Positions 1 to 7,585 of a stretch of 12,896 bases of DNA are shown here, in pieces. Each line of letters begins with the position of its first letter. Position 1 is the first letter of the stretch. Below the pieces are notes generated by a model, which saw only the letters and a list, made by a program, of their open reading frames with translations, made no database searches and had not been told where the DNA came from. A program made the position numbers and the translations under genes. The DNA comes from Deltaproteobacteria bacterium (GTDB taxonomy: Bacteria; Desulfobacterota; Desulfobacteria; Desulfobacterales; ETH-SRB1): assembly GCA_019314185.1 (NCBI GenBank), contig JAFCZU010000050.1, positions 1 to 12,896 on the forward strand. Reading direction: 5' to 3'.

Positions 1-210
1 ACAGCAATTGCTATCCACGGTATTCTGGAGTCTCGTCAAAAGGTAAATTTTTGGAATGATGAAGATGCACAGAAGCAAACCGTTAATGAAATAGATGATT
101 ATTTATATGATGAGTTGAAAGCAGGGAAAGGTATTGAACTGTCAATGGATCAAATGGATGATATAATAGAAAAGGCGCTGCAAGTAGCAAAACTCAGGAG
201 CTGCAAATGA
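1..210 (+). CDS. hsdR: Type I restriction enzyme R subunit (HsdR), C-terminal fragment
   Basis: This open frame enters from the left edge and ends at TGA 208-210, giving the last 69 residues of a larger protein. The visible part has the acidic, helical tail typical of type I restriction endonuclease R subunits: a NFWND segment, then IDDYLYDELK and a MDDIIEKAL helix close to the terminus. HsdR is the ATP-dependent translocase/nuclease subunit that works with HsdM and HsdS. Its helicase and nuclease domains would lie upstream of the window and cannot be checked. The stop overlaps the ATG of the next gene (ATGA), and an AGGAG ribosome site for that gene lies inside this frame at 196-200, so the two are probably co-translated. 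The identification rests on the C-terminal tail and on the downstream YgjP neighbour, a common partner of hsdR. Confidence 0.72.
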   Translation, partial: TAIAIHGILESRQKVNFWNDEDAQKQTVNEIDDYLYDELKAGKGIELSMDQMDDIIEKALQVAKLRSCK

Positions 211-932
211 TTGAGACAACGAGTATTGATCAACGGTCTTTTTTTTACGGCCCAAAAACCATCGCCTACAGCCTCTTTTTTACAGACAGAAGATCTCTGG
301 AGATTGCTGTTCATCCAGATAGTACTGTAGTTGTCAAAGCTCCGCTGAATTCAGATATTTCCTTGATTGAAAAGAAATTGCTTAAAAAAGCGCGGTGGAT
401 ATTCCGACAGCTAAATTATTTCCGGCAGTTTAACCCCAAGACTCCGATTAGACAATACATAAATGGTGAAACGCATTTATATCTTGGAAGGCAATATCGG
501 TTGAAAATTTTACATGACCAGGAAAATAGCGTTAAGTTGATTAAAGGTTTCTTTCAGGTTGGTTGTAGAAAAAAGCATAATCCAGAGATTGTAAAAAAGC
601 TTATGAATAACTGGTACTTACAGAAAGCAAACATTCAATTCAACGAAAGCCTGACTCGCTGTTGTCCGAAGTTTAATGCGTTTGATCTCTCCCAACTTTC
701 AATCTCGATCAGGCGCATGAAAAAGAGATGGGGAAGTTTATCGGATAAAGGCACGGTTACCCTTAATACGGATTTGATTAAAGCACCGAAAGAATGTATC
801 GATTATGTCGTTACCCATGAGCTTTGTCATTTAAAATATCATGACCATAGCCCTGAGTTCTATAAGCTGCTTAATTTCGTAATCCCGGAGTGGAAAAGAA
901 TAAAGCACAAACTCGAACTGAGTATGGTTTAA
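207..932 (+). CDS. YgjP/DUF45 family zinc metallopeptidase-like protein
   Basis: A 241-residue protein of the YgjP-like family (DUF45, SprT/M48-like metallopeptidase fold). The zinc signature is H204-E205-L-C-H208, followed five residues later by H214 and then a SPEFY segment, a likely third-ligand region. The preceding KKRWGSLS segment (172-179) and the NTDLIKAP strand are also typical of the family. The first 110 residues are the usual beta-rich N-terminal half. The length is normal for the family. The start is ATG 207, with AGGAG at 196-200, six bases upstream. It overlaps hsdR by 3 nt, so the pair is one transcription unit. YgjP-like genes are often found beside type I restriction loci, but their role there is not established; proteolytic control of restriction is only a guess. 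It ends 68 bp from the convergent kinase gene, with no clear terminator between them. Confidence 0.88.
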   Translation: MIETTSIDQRSFFYGPKTIAYSLFFTDRRSLEIAVHPDSTVVVKAPLNSDISLIEKKLLKKARWIFRQLNYFRQFNPKTPIRQYINGETHLYLGRQYRLKILHDQENSVKLIKGFFQVGCRKKHNPEIVKKLMNNWYLQKANIQFNESLTRCCPKFNAFDLSQLSISIRRMKKRWGSLSDKGTVTLNTDLIKAPKECIDYVVTHELCHLKYHDHSPEFYKLLNFVIPEWKRIKHKLELSMV

Positions 933-1000
933 AAGGAATAAGAAATTTTTTGTATGATCGGCATGAGCATAAAAGTTCAAGGCCATGAATATTTTTGGTG

Positions 1001-2302
1001 TCACACCGGAGGATCAATCATTTTCATGTTCAGTGTAAAAGTTGTTCCTTGATCAATTTCACTTTCAACATTAATCCAGATGCCATATGATTCCAGTATG
1101 CTGTGAACAATTGAAAGGCCAAGGCCTGTTCCGCTGTGTTTTGTTGTAAAAAAAGGATCAAAAATCGATCCCGTTGTTTCCGCTGACATACCGCAACCGT
1201 TGTCAGCAATCTTGACGCATGCATGTTTATTGTTTAATGGATATGTTTTAATCTCTATCATCCCGGAATCCTCAATAGCTTCCGCAGCATTTAAAAGAAG
1301 ATTCCAGAAAACCTGACGCAGGTGAGCGGAGTCCATTTCAATCCAGATATCAGGATGAAGATCATTATTAATTAGTATCTTCCCGCTACAGACGCTGTCC
1401 TTTTCAAAAAGCTCCACTATCTCTCTTAAAGCTTCATCCAGTTTTATTTTCTCAACCTTTCCTGTCGGCGGTTTTGCAAACAAAAGGAAATCACTCGCAA
1501 GAGTGCTTAAACGGTCGGTTTCACGAAGAACTATCCGCATCAGCTTATCATAATCATAATTATAACTAATCTCGTCTTTTAAAAGCTGTATCGCCCCAGC
1601 CAGAGAAGCAAGAGGGTTCTTGATTTCATGAGTTAAGCCTGCGGCCATTTCACCAACTACAGCCAACCTTTCAGCCCGCTTCACACGATCCTTCATTGCT
1701 GCAAGCTCTTTTCTGGTGCTTTCCGCCTGTTCTGCCAAAAGGCTGCTCAGGAAAGCTACGGCAAAACATGCAAATATAATCATTGCCATTCTGTAAAGCA
1801 CAATACTCCAGTCATAATCAGCAGCAAAAGCACCTTCCGTCACCACGGGAGATAAAATGATGCCATAATATTCCAGATCGACCATAATTCCGTATTGAAT
1901 ACAGCAAAGAGAGGCCATAATCATGCTTCCTTTCCTGAAAAGAAGCATGCTCGAATAAACAATTACAACAAGATAAAGGAATGAAAAAATGCTGGCAAAA
2001 CATCCGGTCACATAAATTATCATGGTTACGATAAATGTGTCTATGCCGCACTGAATATAAGCAAAAAGCAATCCCTGCTTTACGCGAAGAAGCATTAAAG
2101 AGTAAATAAAGGAAAGAAGAAAAATTCCGGCGATAAGTCCATAAAGGAACAAAAGAGGCCTGGCTAAGAGGGAAGAACTTTCATTGAGTTGCAGGATTAT
2201 TGTTGACCCAAGCAACAGAGTAGTAAAAAGAACCCTGAAGAACATAAGCCATTTAATCTTATTATAAAATTCACTTCCAGGTTTTCTCAAGAAACTGTTC
2301 AT
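1001..2302 (-). CDS. pilS: Membrane sensor histidine kinase, PilS/NtrB-like
   Basis: A 433-residue sensor kinase. The N-terminal half is hydrophobic, with about six membrane helices (roughly 17-38, 50-72, 80-100, 103-121, 127-148, 167-190) and almost no periplasmic domain, as in PilS. A short coiled linker (192-212) leads to the H-box, with phospho-acceptor H225 in LTHEIKNPLAS. The ATPase half is complete: N-box with N334 and N338 (WNLLLNAAEAI), G1 with DNGCGM at 367-372, F-box FDPFFTTK at 381-388, G2 GTGLGL at 391-396. It should be catalytically active. The family passes phosphate to NtrC-type, sigma54-dependent regulators. In type IV pilus systems this is PilR acting on pilA, but no response regulator is in the window. 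The gene follows pilC on the same strand, which supports the PilS assignment. The ribosome site is weak. An NtrB-like kinase of another pathway is the alternative. Confidence 0.8.
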   Translation of the reverse strand: MNSFLRKPGSEFYNKIKWLMFFRVLFTTLLLGSTIILQLNESSSLLARPLLFLYGLIAGIFLLSFIYSLMLLRVKQGLLFAYIQCGIDTFIVTMIIYVTGCFASIFSFLYLVVIVYSSMLLFRKGSMIMASLCCIQYGIMVDLEYYGIILSPVVTEGAFAADYDWSIVLYRMAMIIFACFAVAFLSSLLAEQAESTRKELAAMKDRVKRAERLAVVGEMAAGLTHEIKNPLASLAGAIQLLKDEISYNYDYDKLMRIVLRETDRLSTLASDFLLFAKPPTGKVEKIKLDEALREIVELFEKDSVCSGKILINNDLHPDIWIEMDSAHLRQVFWNLLLNAAEAIEDSGMIEIKTYPLNNKHACVKIADNGCGMSAETTGSIFDPFFTTKHSGTGLGLSIVHSILESYGIWINVESEIDQGTTFTLNMKMIDPPV

Positions 2303-2326
2303 GCTTTTACTTCAGAAATTAGTATC

Positions 2327-2351
2327 TCAATTGAGCAAAACGCTCAATTGA
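2327..2351 (-). promoter_or_regulatory. Perfect stem-loop between pilC and pilS
   Basis: A perfect 10-bp inverted repeat (TCAATTGAGC / GCTCAATTGA) with a 5-nt AAAAC loop lies in the 71-bp gap between pilC and pilS. Each arm itself contains the 8-bp palindrome TCAATTGA. On the minus-strand transcript no U-run follows the stem, so it is a poor intrinsic terminator. An mRNA-stability or processing hairpin that lets pilC and pilS be expressed at different levels, or a protein-binding dyad, fits better. The function is inference; the symmetry is seen directly. Confidence 0.6.
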
Positions 2352-2373
2352 TAGTTGTCGGGGGCTACCTGTA

Positions 2374-3582
2374 TTATCCCATTGCAGCTGCCATCTTAAA
2401 TATGGGAAGATACATCGCAACAACCAGGCCTCCGATTACTACACCTAAAAACACCAGCATAAACGGCTCTATCAATGCGGTCATATTTTCTACAGCCTGG
2501 TCCACCTCTTCTTCATAAAAGTCGGCAATCTTTTGCAACATGTCATCAAGAGCGCCTGTGGATTCGCCAACCGCTATCATCTGACATACCATAGATGGAA
2601 AAACCCCGCTTTCTGCAAGTGGCTCCGCCATTGTTCGACCTTCAGAAATACCGGAACGGACATCGTATATTGCTTTTTCAATGGTTTTATTACCGGCTGT
2701 TTTTGCGACAATTTCCAGAGCATCTAAAATTGAAACGCCGCTTGAAAGCATTGTGGACATTGTGCTTGTAAATTTGGCTACCGCTCCTTTACGAAGCAGC
2801 ATTCCCATAACCGGCAGTTTAAGAACCAGATCATCCTTTACTTTCTCGCCTTTTTCGGTTTTACAAATCTTTTTAAAACCATATAGAAACAACCCGATTC
2901 CGATAATAATATAAAGTATATTGCTTTTTATGAACCTGCTCATATTCACTACAATCTGAGTCGGCAGCGGAAGGGCTCCGCCCATGCCTGAAAACATGTC
3001 CTCAAATACAGGAATGACGAAGACCATGATTATTGCAATCACGACAGCAGCTATAACAAGAGTTACTAAAGGATATGTCATGGCTCCTTTAATCTTGCCT
3101 TTAAGTTTTGCGGCTTTCTCCATATATTGAGAAAGCCGTCTTAAAATCGTATCCAGAATACCGCCTGCTTCACCAGCAGCAATCATATTTACAAAAAGGT
3201 TATCAAACTGATCCGGATATTTTTTTAAAGCATCGGCCATGGTTTCTCCACCTTCAACCGATTCCTTTATCTCTTTTAACATCTTTTTAAATGTTTTGTT
3301 TTCCTGTTGTGCCTGGAGTATATCAAGACATTGAATTATCGGCAGCCCTGCATCGATCATTGTAGAAAACTGCCTGCAAAAAAGGATTATATCGGCTTGC
3401 AGAACCTTTGGCTGCATAAAGGCCATATTTTCAAAGAGGTCTTTAGGTTTTTCCTTTACCTTAACAGAGGTGATCTTAAGCCTGCTTAATTGCGCTTTTA
3501 CCGCATCTTCGCTGTAAGCCTCCATTTCCCCTTTTTTGCTCTCATTCTTCTTGTTCTTACCTTTCCACAGATATACCGGCAT
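2374..3582 (-). CDS. pilC: Type IV pilus / type II secretion inner-membrane platform protein PilC/GspF
   Basis: A 402-residue full-length PilC/GspF protein. It opens with the usual short beta segment (PVYLWKGKN) and a linker. Two T2SSF domains follow: roughly 65-190, with DAGLPI at 77-82 and AAGEAGG at 135-141, and roughly 268-392, with SSGVSILDALE at 280-290 and VGESTGALD at 338-346. Membrane helices lie near 168-192, 221-236 and 373-395. The protein is the inner-membrane platform that couples the cytoplasmic assembly ATPase (PilB/GspE) to pilin polymerisation. The start at 3580-3582 has a GGACAGGGA ribosome site just upstream on the minus strand, and a promoter 50-80 bp upstream. The adjacent PilS-like kinase favours a type IV pilus role over general secretion, but the pilB, pilT and pilin genes are not in the window. 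Confidence 0.9.
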   Translation of the reverse strand: MPVYLWKGKNKKNESKKGEMEAYSEDAVKAQLSRLKITSVKVKEKPKDLFENMAFMQPKVLQADIILFCRQFSTMIDAGLPIIQCLDILQAQQENKTFKKMLKEIKESVEGGETMADALKKYPDQFDNLFVNMIAAGEAGGILDTILRRLSQYMEKAAKLKGKIKGAMTYPLVTLVIAAVVIAIIMVFVIPVFEDMFSGMGGALPLPTQIVVNMSRFIKSNILYIIIGIGLFLYGFKKICKTEKGEKVKDDLVLKLPVMGMLLRKGAVAKFTSTMSTMLSSGVSILDALEIVAKTAGNKTIEKAIYDVRSGISEGRTMAEPLAESGVFPSMVCQMIAVGESTGALDDMLQKIADFYEEEVDQAVENMTALIEPFMLVFLGVVIGGLVVAMYLPIFKMAAAMG

Positions 3583-3630
3583 GATATTCCCTGTCCTTTT
3601 TTAATAATTCGCAACCTTCTATTTTTATGA

Positions 3631-3659
3631 ATTATATCATACAGTAAACTAAACAACAA
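3631..3659 (-). promoter_or_regulatory. Sigma70-type promoter for pilC-pilS
   Basis: On the minus strand there is a perfect -10 hexamer TATAAT (plus positions 3631-3636) and a fair -35 hexamer TTGTTG (3654-3659), separated by exactly 17 bp. The predicted start of transcription near 3624 gives a leader of about 40 nt before the pilC ATG and its GGACAGGGA ribosome site. It lies only 40 bp from the end of the miniature element at 3699-3992, so the insertion has replaced or displaced whatever was upstream of the promoter. Confidence 0.55.
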
Positions 3660-3698
3660 TAGCTTTGTAACAAATAATGAATCACCTCCAACTTAGTT

Positions 3699-3992
3699 CT
3701 CAAGTTTCGCACCCTTGATTTCTATCAATATTAAGACGGTAAGGGTTGAAAATAACATTTTTACAGCGAAATCATTTGCTTATATTTCGTAACCGGCAAC
3801 CTGTGCGGCATACATTACGATCAGGCGCAAAGGAGATATAACATATTGAATTTAACAGTGTATTAAGCATCAATCTTATACTGATTGATTGGCGCCGTTG
3901 TAAAAACCACAGGCAGTATATTTCGCCTTAAAATTTATTTTTAGCCCTTGCCGTCTAACGTTTTGGCTAAATTAAAGGGTGCGAAACTTGAG
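3699..3992. mobile_element. MITE-like element, copy 1 (294 bp, 18-bp TIRs, 6-bp TSD)
   Basis: The ends are a perfect 18-bp inverted repeat, CTCAAGTTTCGCACCCTT at 3699-3716 and its complement at 3975-3992. It is flanked by a 6-bp direct repeat TTAGTT (3693-3698 and 3993-3998), the expected target duplication. The left 33 bp and right 102 bp match copy 2 at 11728-11896 (1 and 4 differences). The interiors are unrelated in length (159 bp here, 34 bp there). No transposase frame is present, so it is non-autonomous. The interior has an isolated SD-like AAAGGAG near 3830, possibly the remains of a transposase leader. TIR and TSD lengths would suit an IS4/IS1634-type DDE transposase acting in trans, which is inference. 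It fills most of the gap between the divergent pilC and nucleotidyltransferase genes. Confidence 0.85.
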
Positions 3993-4023
3993 TTAGTTGT
4001 AGTTAATTAAGGCAAAATAAGTG

Positions 4024-4050
4024 GGTTATCTTCAATTGAACTTGATAACC
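4024..4050 (+). promoter_or_regulatory. Inverted repeat and possible promoter upstream of the nucleotidyltransferase gene
   Basis: GGTTATC (4024-4030) and GATAACC (4044-4050) form a 7-bp inverted repeat. The spacer holds a second palindrome, TTCAATTGAA, whose core TCAATTGA also occurs in both arms of the pilC-pilS hairpin. A weak promoter overlaps it: TTGAAC (4036-4041) and TATATG (4058-4063) with a 16-bp spacer, about 65 bp before the GTG start at 4131. A dyad over a -35 could be an operator, but the promoter match is modest. Confidence 0.3.
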
Positions 4051-4130
4051 TATCTTATATATGTAAATATTTAAATTGTGCAATTTTCTGATAGAATAAC
4101 CAACTATTATTACAAAATCAGGACTTAACT

Positions 4131-6827
4131 GTGGCTAAAGCAAAAGCGCTAAACAAAAAAATTACTATCATAACAACCCATATAAATGCCGATTTTGACG
4201 CAATGGCATCCATGCTTGCCGCACAGAAACTATATCCTGATTCTCTCGTGGTTTTTCCTGGTTCTTATGAAAAGAACTTAAGAACTTTCTTTGTCAAATC
4301 GATGGTATATCTGTTTAACATGGCCGACATAAAGGAAGTTGACTTTTCAATTGTTGAAAGACTTGTCCTTGTGGACACAAAACAGCCAAACCGAATCGGA
4401 AAGTTCGCATCTCTTCTGGAGCGGTCGGATTTAGATATCCATATCTATGATCATCATCCTGCCATGCCCAATGATGTAAAGAGTAATCATGAAATATGCG
4501 AGTCAATCGGCGCAACCGTTTCTATCCTTACGGAAATCATAAAGAAAAAAAAGATCGACATCTCCCCTGACGAAGCAACTGTAATGTGTCTTGGAATATA
4601 TGAAGACACAGGCTCTTTTACATTCTCATCAACCACTGAAAAAGATTTCATCGCCGCTGCTTTTCTCCTTTCAAAGGGAGCAAATCTGGATATTATATCA
4701 GATTTGATTGCCAGAGAGATCAGCACGGAACAGGTTGGGCTGTTAAACGATATGATCCAGGCGGCAATCTCCCACAATATCAACGGAATCGAAATCATAA
4801 TTACTACAGTAACAATCGATAACTATATGGCGGATTTTGCTGTTCTTGTTCATAAAATGGTTAAGATGGAACAGCTTAGCGTAATTTTTGCTATAGCTCA
4901 AATGGGAAATAAAATATATGTCGTAGCTCGAAGCAGAATATCTGAAGTTGATGTGGGAGCTGTTGTTTCTCATTTTGGCGGAGGAGGTCATGCATTTGCC
5001 GCTGCCGCAACCGTCAAAGATAAAACCCTTGCACAAACCGAACAGGAGCTGCTTGGAATCCTCTATAAAAGTGTCAGGTCAAAAAGACTGGCAAAAAACC
5101 TTATGTCTTCTCCTCCAATATCAATAGAGCCGGATGTCTCATGCAGGGAAGCAAACAATCTCCTGACGCGTTACAATGTGAATGCTCTTCTCGTCATAAA
5201 AAAAACTTCTGATACAGATGGCAAAGATAAACTTGTCGGCTTTATAACCCGCCAGGTTATTGAAAAAGCGCTCTATCACAAGCTGGATCATGTTCAGGTA
5301 AAAGAATATATGACAACAGATCTTGCAACAGTAGAACTCGAATCCGATCTTCCTGAGATTCAGGATAAAATTATCGGAAACAAGCAGCGCATTCTACCGG
5401 TCGCAGATAAAGGTGTCATCACCGGTGTTATTACACGCACAGATCTTTTAAACACTCTTGTACGGCAGTATCAAAGAGTTCCAACTGATTCATTCAAGTC
5501 GCTCAAGCCGACTCTCCATGCCAGAACCAGAGACATCAGCAAGTTCATGAAGGAACGTATTTCACAGCGTTTACTTAATATCCTGCAAACAATTGGCGAA
5601 GTAGCCGCTGGAATCGGTTATAGCGCTTACGTTATCGGCGGATTTGTGCGCGATCTGTTTCTTTACAGAACAAATGAAGACATTGATATTGTAATAGAGG
5701 GTGACGGCATAGCATTTGCAAAAAAATATGCTGCGAAATATAGCGCTCGCGTTCACGCCTATGGAAAATTCGGAACAGCGGTTATAATCTTTCCTGATGG
5801 ATTTAAAATCGATGTGGCTTCCGCCAGAATGGAATATTACAAGTTCCCGGCCGCTCTTCCGACAGTTGAAATGAGTTCAATAAAGCTCGATCTTTTCCGA
5901 AGGGACTTTACTGTTAACACCCTTGCAATTCATCTTAACAAAGACAGGTTCGGCACATTAATCGATTTTTTTTCAGCACAAAAGGATATAAAAGAAAAAT
6001 CAATAAGGGTTTTGCACAACTTAAGTTTTGTCGAAGATCCGACACGTGTGTTTCGGGCTATAAGATTTGAGCAGCGTTTTGGCTTTACTATCGGGAAACT
6101 AACTGCCGGACTTATCAAAAATGCGGTAAAAATGGATTTTTTAAAACAGCTTAGCGGACGTAGAATATTTAATGAGCTGCGCCAGATTCTTGAAGAAGAA
6201 AACCCGATTCCTGCTGTCAAGAGCCTGAATGATTATAATCTGCTAAAGACAGTCCACCCTTCAATAAAAATTAACAGCAAACTTATTCCTCTGCTGAATT
6301 CCGTCAAAAAGGTATTCTCATGGCATGATTTGCTTTTTCTTGAAGAATCCTATTTAAAGTGGGCGGTCTATTTTATGTTTCTTATCAGGCATTGCGATAA
6401 AAAAACTTCGGAAAAAATCTGCCTGCGGCTTGAATTAGCGCCATGCTATAGAACAATTATCTGCACTGAACGCTTTAAGGCTGATGAGTGTCTTCTTTTA
6501 CTTGAAAGAAATAATCAGATTACAAACAGCTTTATTTACAAACAGCTTTCCGGTTTTAAAACCGAACTTATCTTATATATGATGGCGCTGACAAAACAGG
6601 AAAGAATAAAAAAAGCCATATCCCATTATTTCACAAAACTAAGGTATGTTAATACTTCAGTTACAGGTAAAGACTTAATGAAGATGGGCATTAAGCCGGG
6701 CCCGATATACAGGGAGATTCTGGAAGCTGTTTTAGAAGCAAAATTAAACGGCAAGATCAAAACACGAAGCAAAGAGCTTCTTTTTGTAAAAAACAATGTC
6801 AAATATTCAGCCACAGATTCACCTTGA
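4131..6827 (+). CDS. cca: DHH phosphoesterase - CBS pair - tRNA nucleotidyltransferase/poly(A) polymerase fusion
   Basis: A 898-residue, three-part protein. Residues 10-320 are a DHH/DHHA1 phosphoesterase with all metal motifs: NADFD (D21, D23), VLVDT (D82), DHH 107-109, YEDTG (D159), and GGGGH at 283-287 in DHHA1. Two CBS domains follow (about 322-380 and 390-447). Residues 480-898 are a class II CCA/poly(A) polymerase: IGGFVRD at 502-508, catalytic EDIDIV (D517, D519), RRDFTVN at 590-596 and EDPTRVFRAIRF at 635-646. Similar long fusions occur in Aquifex and in deltaproteobacteria, where CC-adding and A-adding activities can be split between two enzymes. This one could therefore be a full CCA enzyme, an A-adding enzyme or a poly(A) polymerase. 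The DHH part resembles oligoribonuclease/pAp phosphatases. The start is GTG 4131, with CAGGA about ten bases upstream. The M50 gene follows after 56 bp. Confidence 0.92.
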   Translation: MAKAKALNKKITIITTHINADFDAMASMLAAQKLYPDSLVVFPGSYEKNLRTFFVKSMVYLFNMADIKEVDFSIVERLVLVDTKQPNRIGKFASLLERSDLDIHIYDHHPAMPNDVKSNHEICESIGATVSILTEIIKKKKIDISPDEATVMCLGIYEDTGSFTFSSTTEKDFIAAAFLLSKGANLDIISDLIAREISTEQVGLLNDMIQAAISHNINGIEIIITTVTIDNYMADFAVLVHKMVKMEQLSVIFAIAQMGNKIYVVARSRISEVDVGAVVSHFGGGGHAFAAAATVKDKTLAQTEQELLGILYKSVRSKRLAKNLMSSPPISIEPDVSCREANNLLTRYNVNALLVIKKTSDTDGKDKLVGFITRQVIEKALYHKLDHVQVKEYMTTDLATVELESDLPEIQDKIIGNKQRILPVADKGVITGVITRTDLLNTLVRQYQRVPTDSFKSLKPTLHARTRDISKFMKERISQRLLNILQTIGEVAAGIGYSAYVIGGFVRDLFLYRTNEDIDIVIEGDGIAFAKKYAAKYSARVHAYGKFGTAVIIFPDGFKIDVASARMEYYKFPAALPTVEMSSIKLDLFRRDFTVNTLAIHLNKDRFGTLIDFFSAQKDIKEKSIRVLHNLSFVEDPTRVFRAIRFEQRFGFTIGKLTAGLIKNAVKMDFLKQLSGRRIFNELRQILEEENPIPAVKSLNDYNLLKTVHPSIKINSKLIPLLNSVKKVFSWHDLLFLEESYLKWAVYFMFLIRHCDKKTSEKICLRLELAPCYRTIICTERFKADECLLLLERNNQITNSFIYKQLSGFKTELILYMMALTKQERIKKAISHYFTKLRYVNTSVTGKDLMKMGIKPGPIYREILEAVLEAKLNGKIKTRSKELLFVKNNVKYSATDSP

Positions 6828-6839
6828 ATGCGCCCAACC

Positions 6840-6867
6840 GTGAACTGTGAACCTTGAACCTGACAAC
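6840..6867 (+). repeat. Degenerate 7-bp tandem repeat in the cca-M50 spacer
   Basis: Four consecutive heptads fill half of the 56-bp spacer: GTGAACT, GTGAACC, TTGAACC, TGACAAC. The same period and a similar TGAAC core occur at 8608-8727, and the 7-bp period recurs at 10575-10595 and 12375-12465. It is non-coding, ends 16 bp before the M50 start, and replaces any clear ribosome site. Confidence 0.55.
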
Positions 6868-6883
6868 CTGAGAATCACAAAAA

Positions 6884-7585
6884 ATGTTTCATAATTTAGA
6901 TTTAAATCAACTGATCATAAAGATAGTTACACTCCTTTTTGCTGTATCCGTGCATGAAGCGGCCCATGGCTATGCTGCATATTGGATGGGAGACAATACG
7001 GCAAAACTGGCGGGAAGACTGACATTGAACCCTATAAAACATCTTGATTTTGTCGGTTCATTTCTCATGCCCGCAATACTGGCTATATCCCCTTCCCCTT
7101 TTATCTTTGGTTACGCCAAACCGGTGCCGGTAAATTTTTCCAATCTTCGCGATTATCGCAAAGGAACCGCTTTGGTCGCATCTGCCGGAGTACTGGCAAA
7201 TCTAACTTTGGCGATTGTCTGTGGAATATTTTATCAAATTTTACTCAGGTTTGAGCCTTTCAGTTACAATGCTATATTCAAACCCTTTATTATAGATATA
7301 TTCCTTTTGTCAGGTTACAGCGTAATGATCAATATTGTCCTCGCTGTTTTCAATATTCTGCCGATCCCGCCTCTGGACGGAAGCCGGATACTTGCCCTGT
7401 TCATACCAGCATCTTTACAAAAGTACTATAAACGTATTCAAGGTATCGGCATTGGAATAATTATATTTCTACTTTTTACAAACTCCCTTAGCAGTTTATT
7501 TTCATTTATTCCACGATTGATGAATTTCCTGCTTGGGGATGATGGTTTTCATTTATTTTTGGTATTAATAGGAGCTTTTAAATGA
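6884..7585 (+). CDS. Site-2 protease-like M50 family membrane metalloprotease
   Basis: A 233-residue polytopic protein of the small, PDZ-less M50 group. The catalytic zinc motif H24-E25-A-A-H28 sits in the first membrane helix (about 8-30). The second motif, NILPIPPLDGSR (157-168, with D165 as the likely third ligand), is in a later helix. Further hydrophobic stretches near 56-78, 95-120, 134-158, 186-202 and 220-232 give about six segments. Such enzymes cut substrates within the membrane. The substrate is unknown, and nothing nearby looks like an anti-sigma factor. The ATG at 6884 has only a poor ribosome site (GAGAATC). Its stop overlaps the trpS start by 4 nt (ATGA), so the two are translationally coupled. 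The order nucleotidyltransferase, M50, trpS, scpA, scpB appears to be a recurrent housekeeping block in this group of bacteria (from memory, not checked). Confidence 0.9.
   Translation: MFHNLDLNQLIIKIVTLLFAVSVHEAAHGYAAYWMGDNTAKLAGRLTLNPIKHLDFVGSFLMPAILAISPSPFIFGYAKPVPVNFSNLRDYRKGTALVASAGVLANLTLAIVCGIFYQILLRFEPFSYNAIFKPFIIDIFLLSGYSVMINIVLAVFNILPIPPLDGSRILALFIPASLQKYYKRIQGIGIGIIIFLLFTNSLSSLFSFIPRLMNFLLGDDGFHLFLVLIGAFK

Noticed and set aside
2327..2351. Intrinsic terminator between pilC and pilS
   Set aside because: The stem is perfect but no U-run follows on the minus strand, and the stem is AT-rich.
3831..3947. Small gene inside MITE copy 1 behind AAAGGAG
   Set aside because: The only frame would need an ATT start and is about 30 codons long; better seen as leftover transposase sequence.
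4315..5036. Minus-strand open frames opposite the DHH domain
   Set aside because: They are shadows of the strongly conserved plus-strand gene, with no family motifs of their own.
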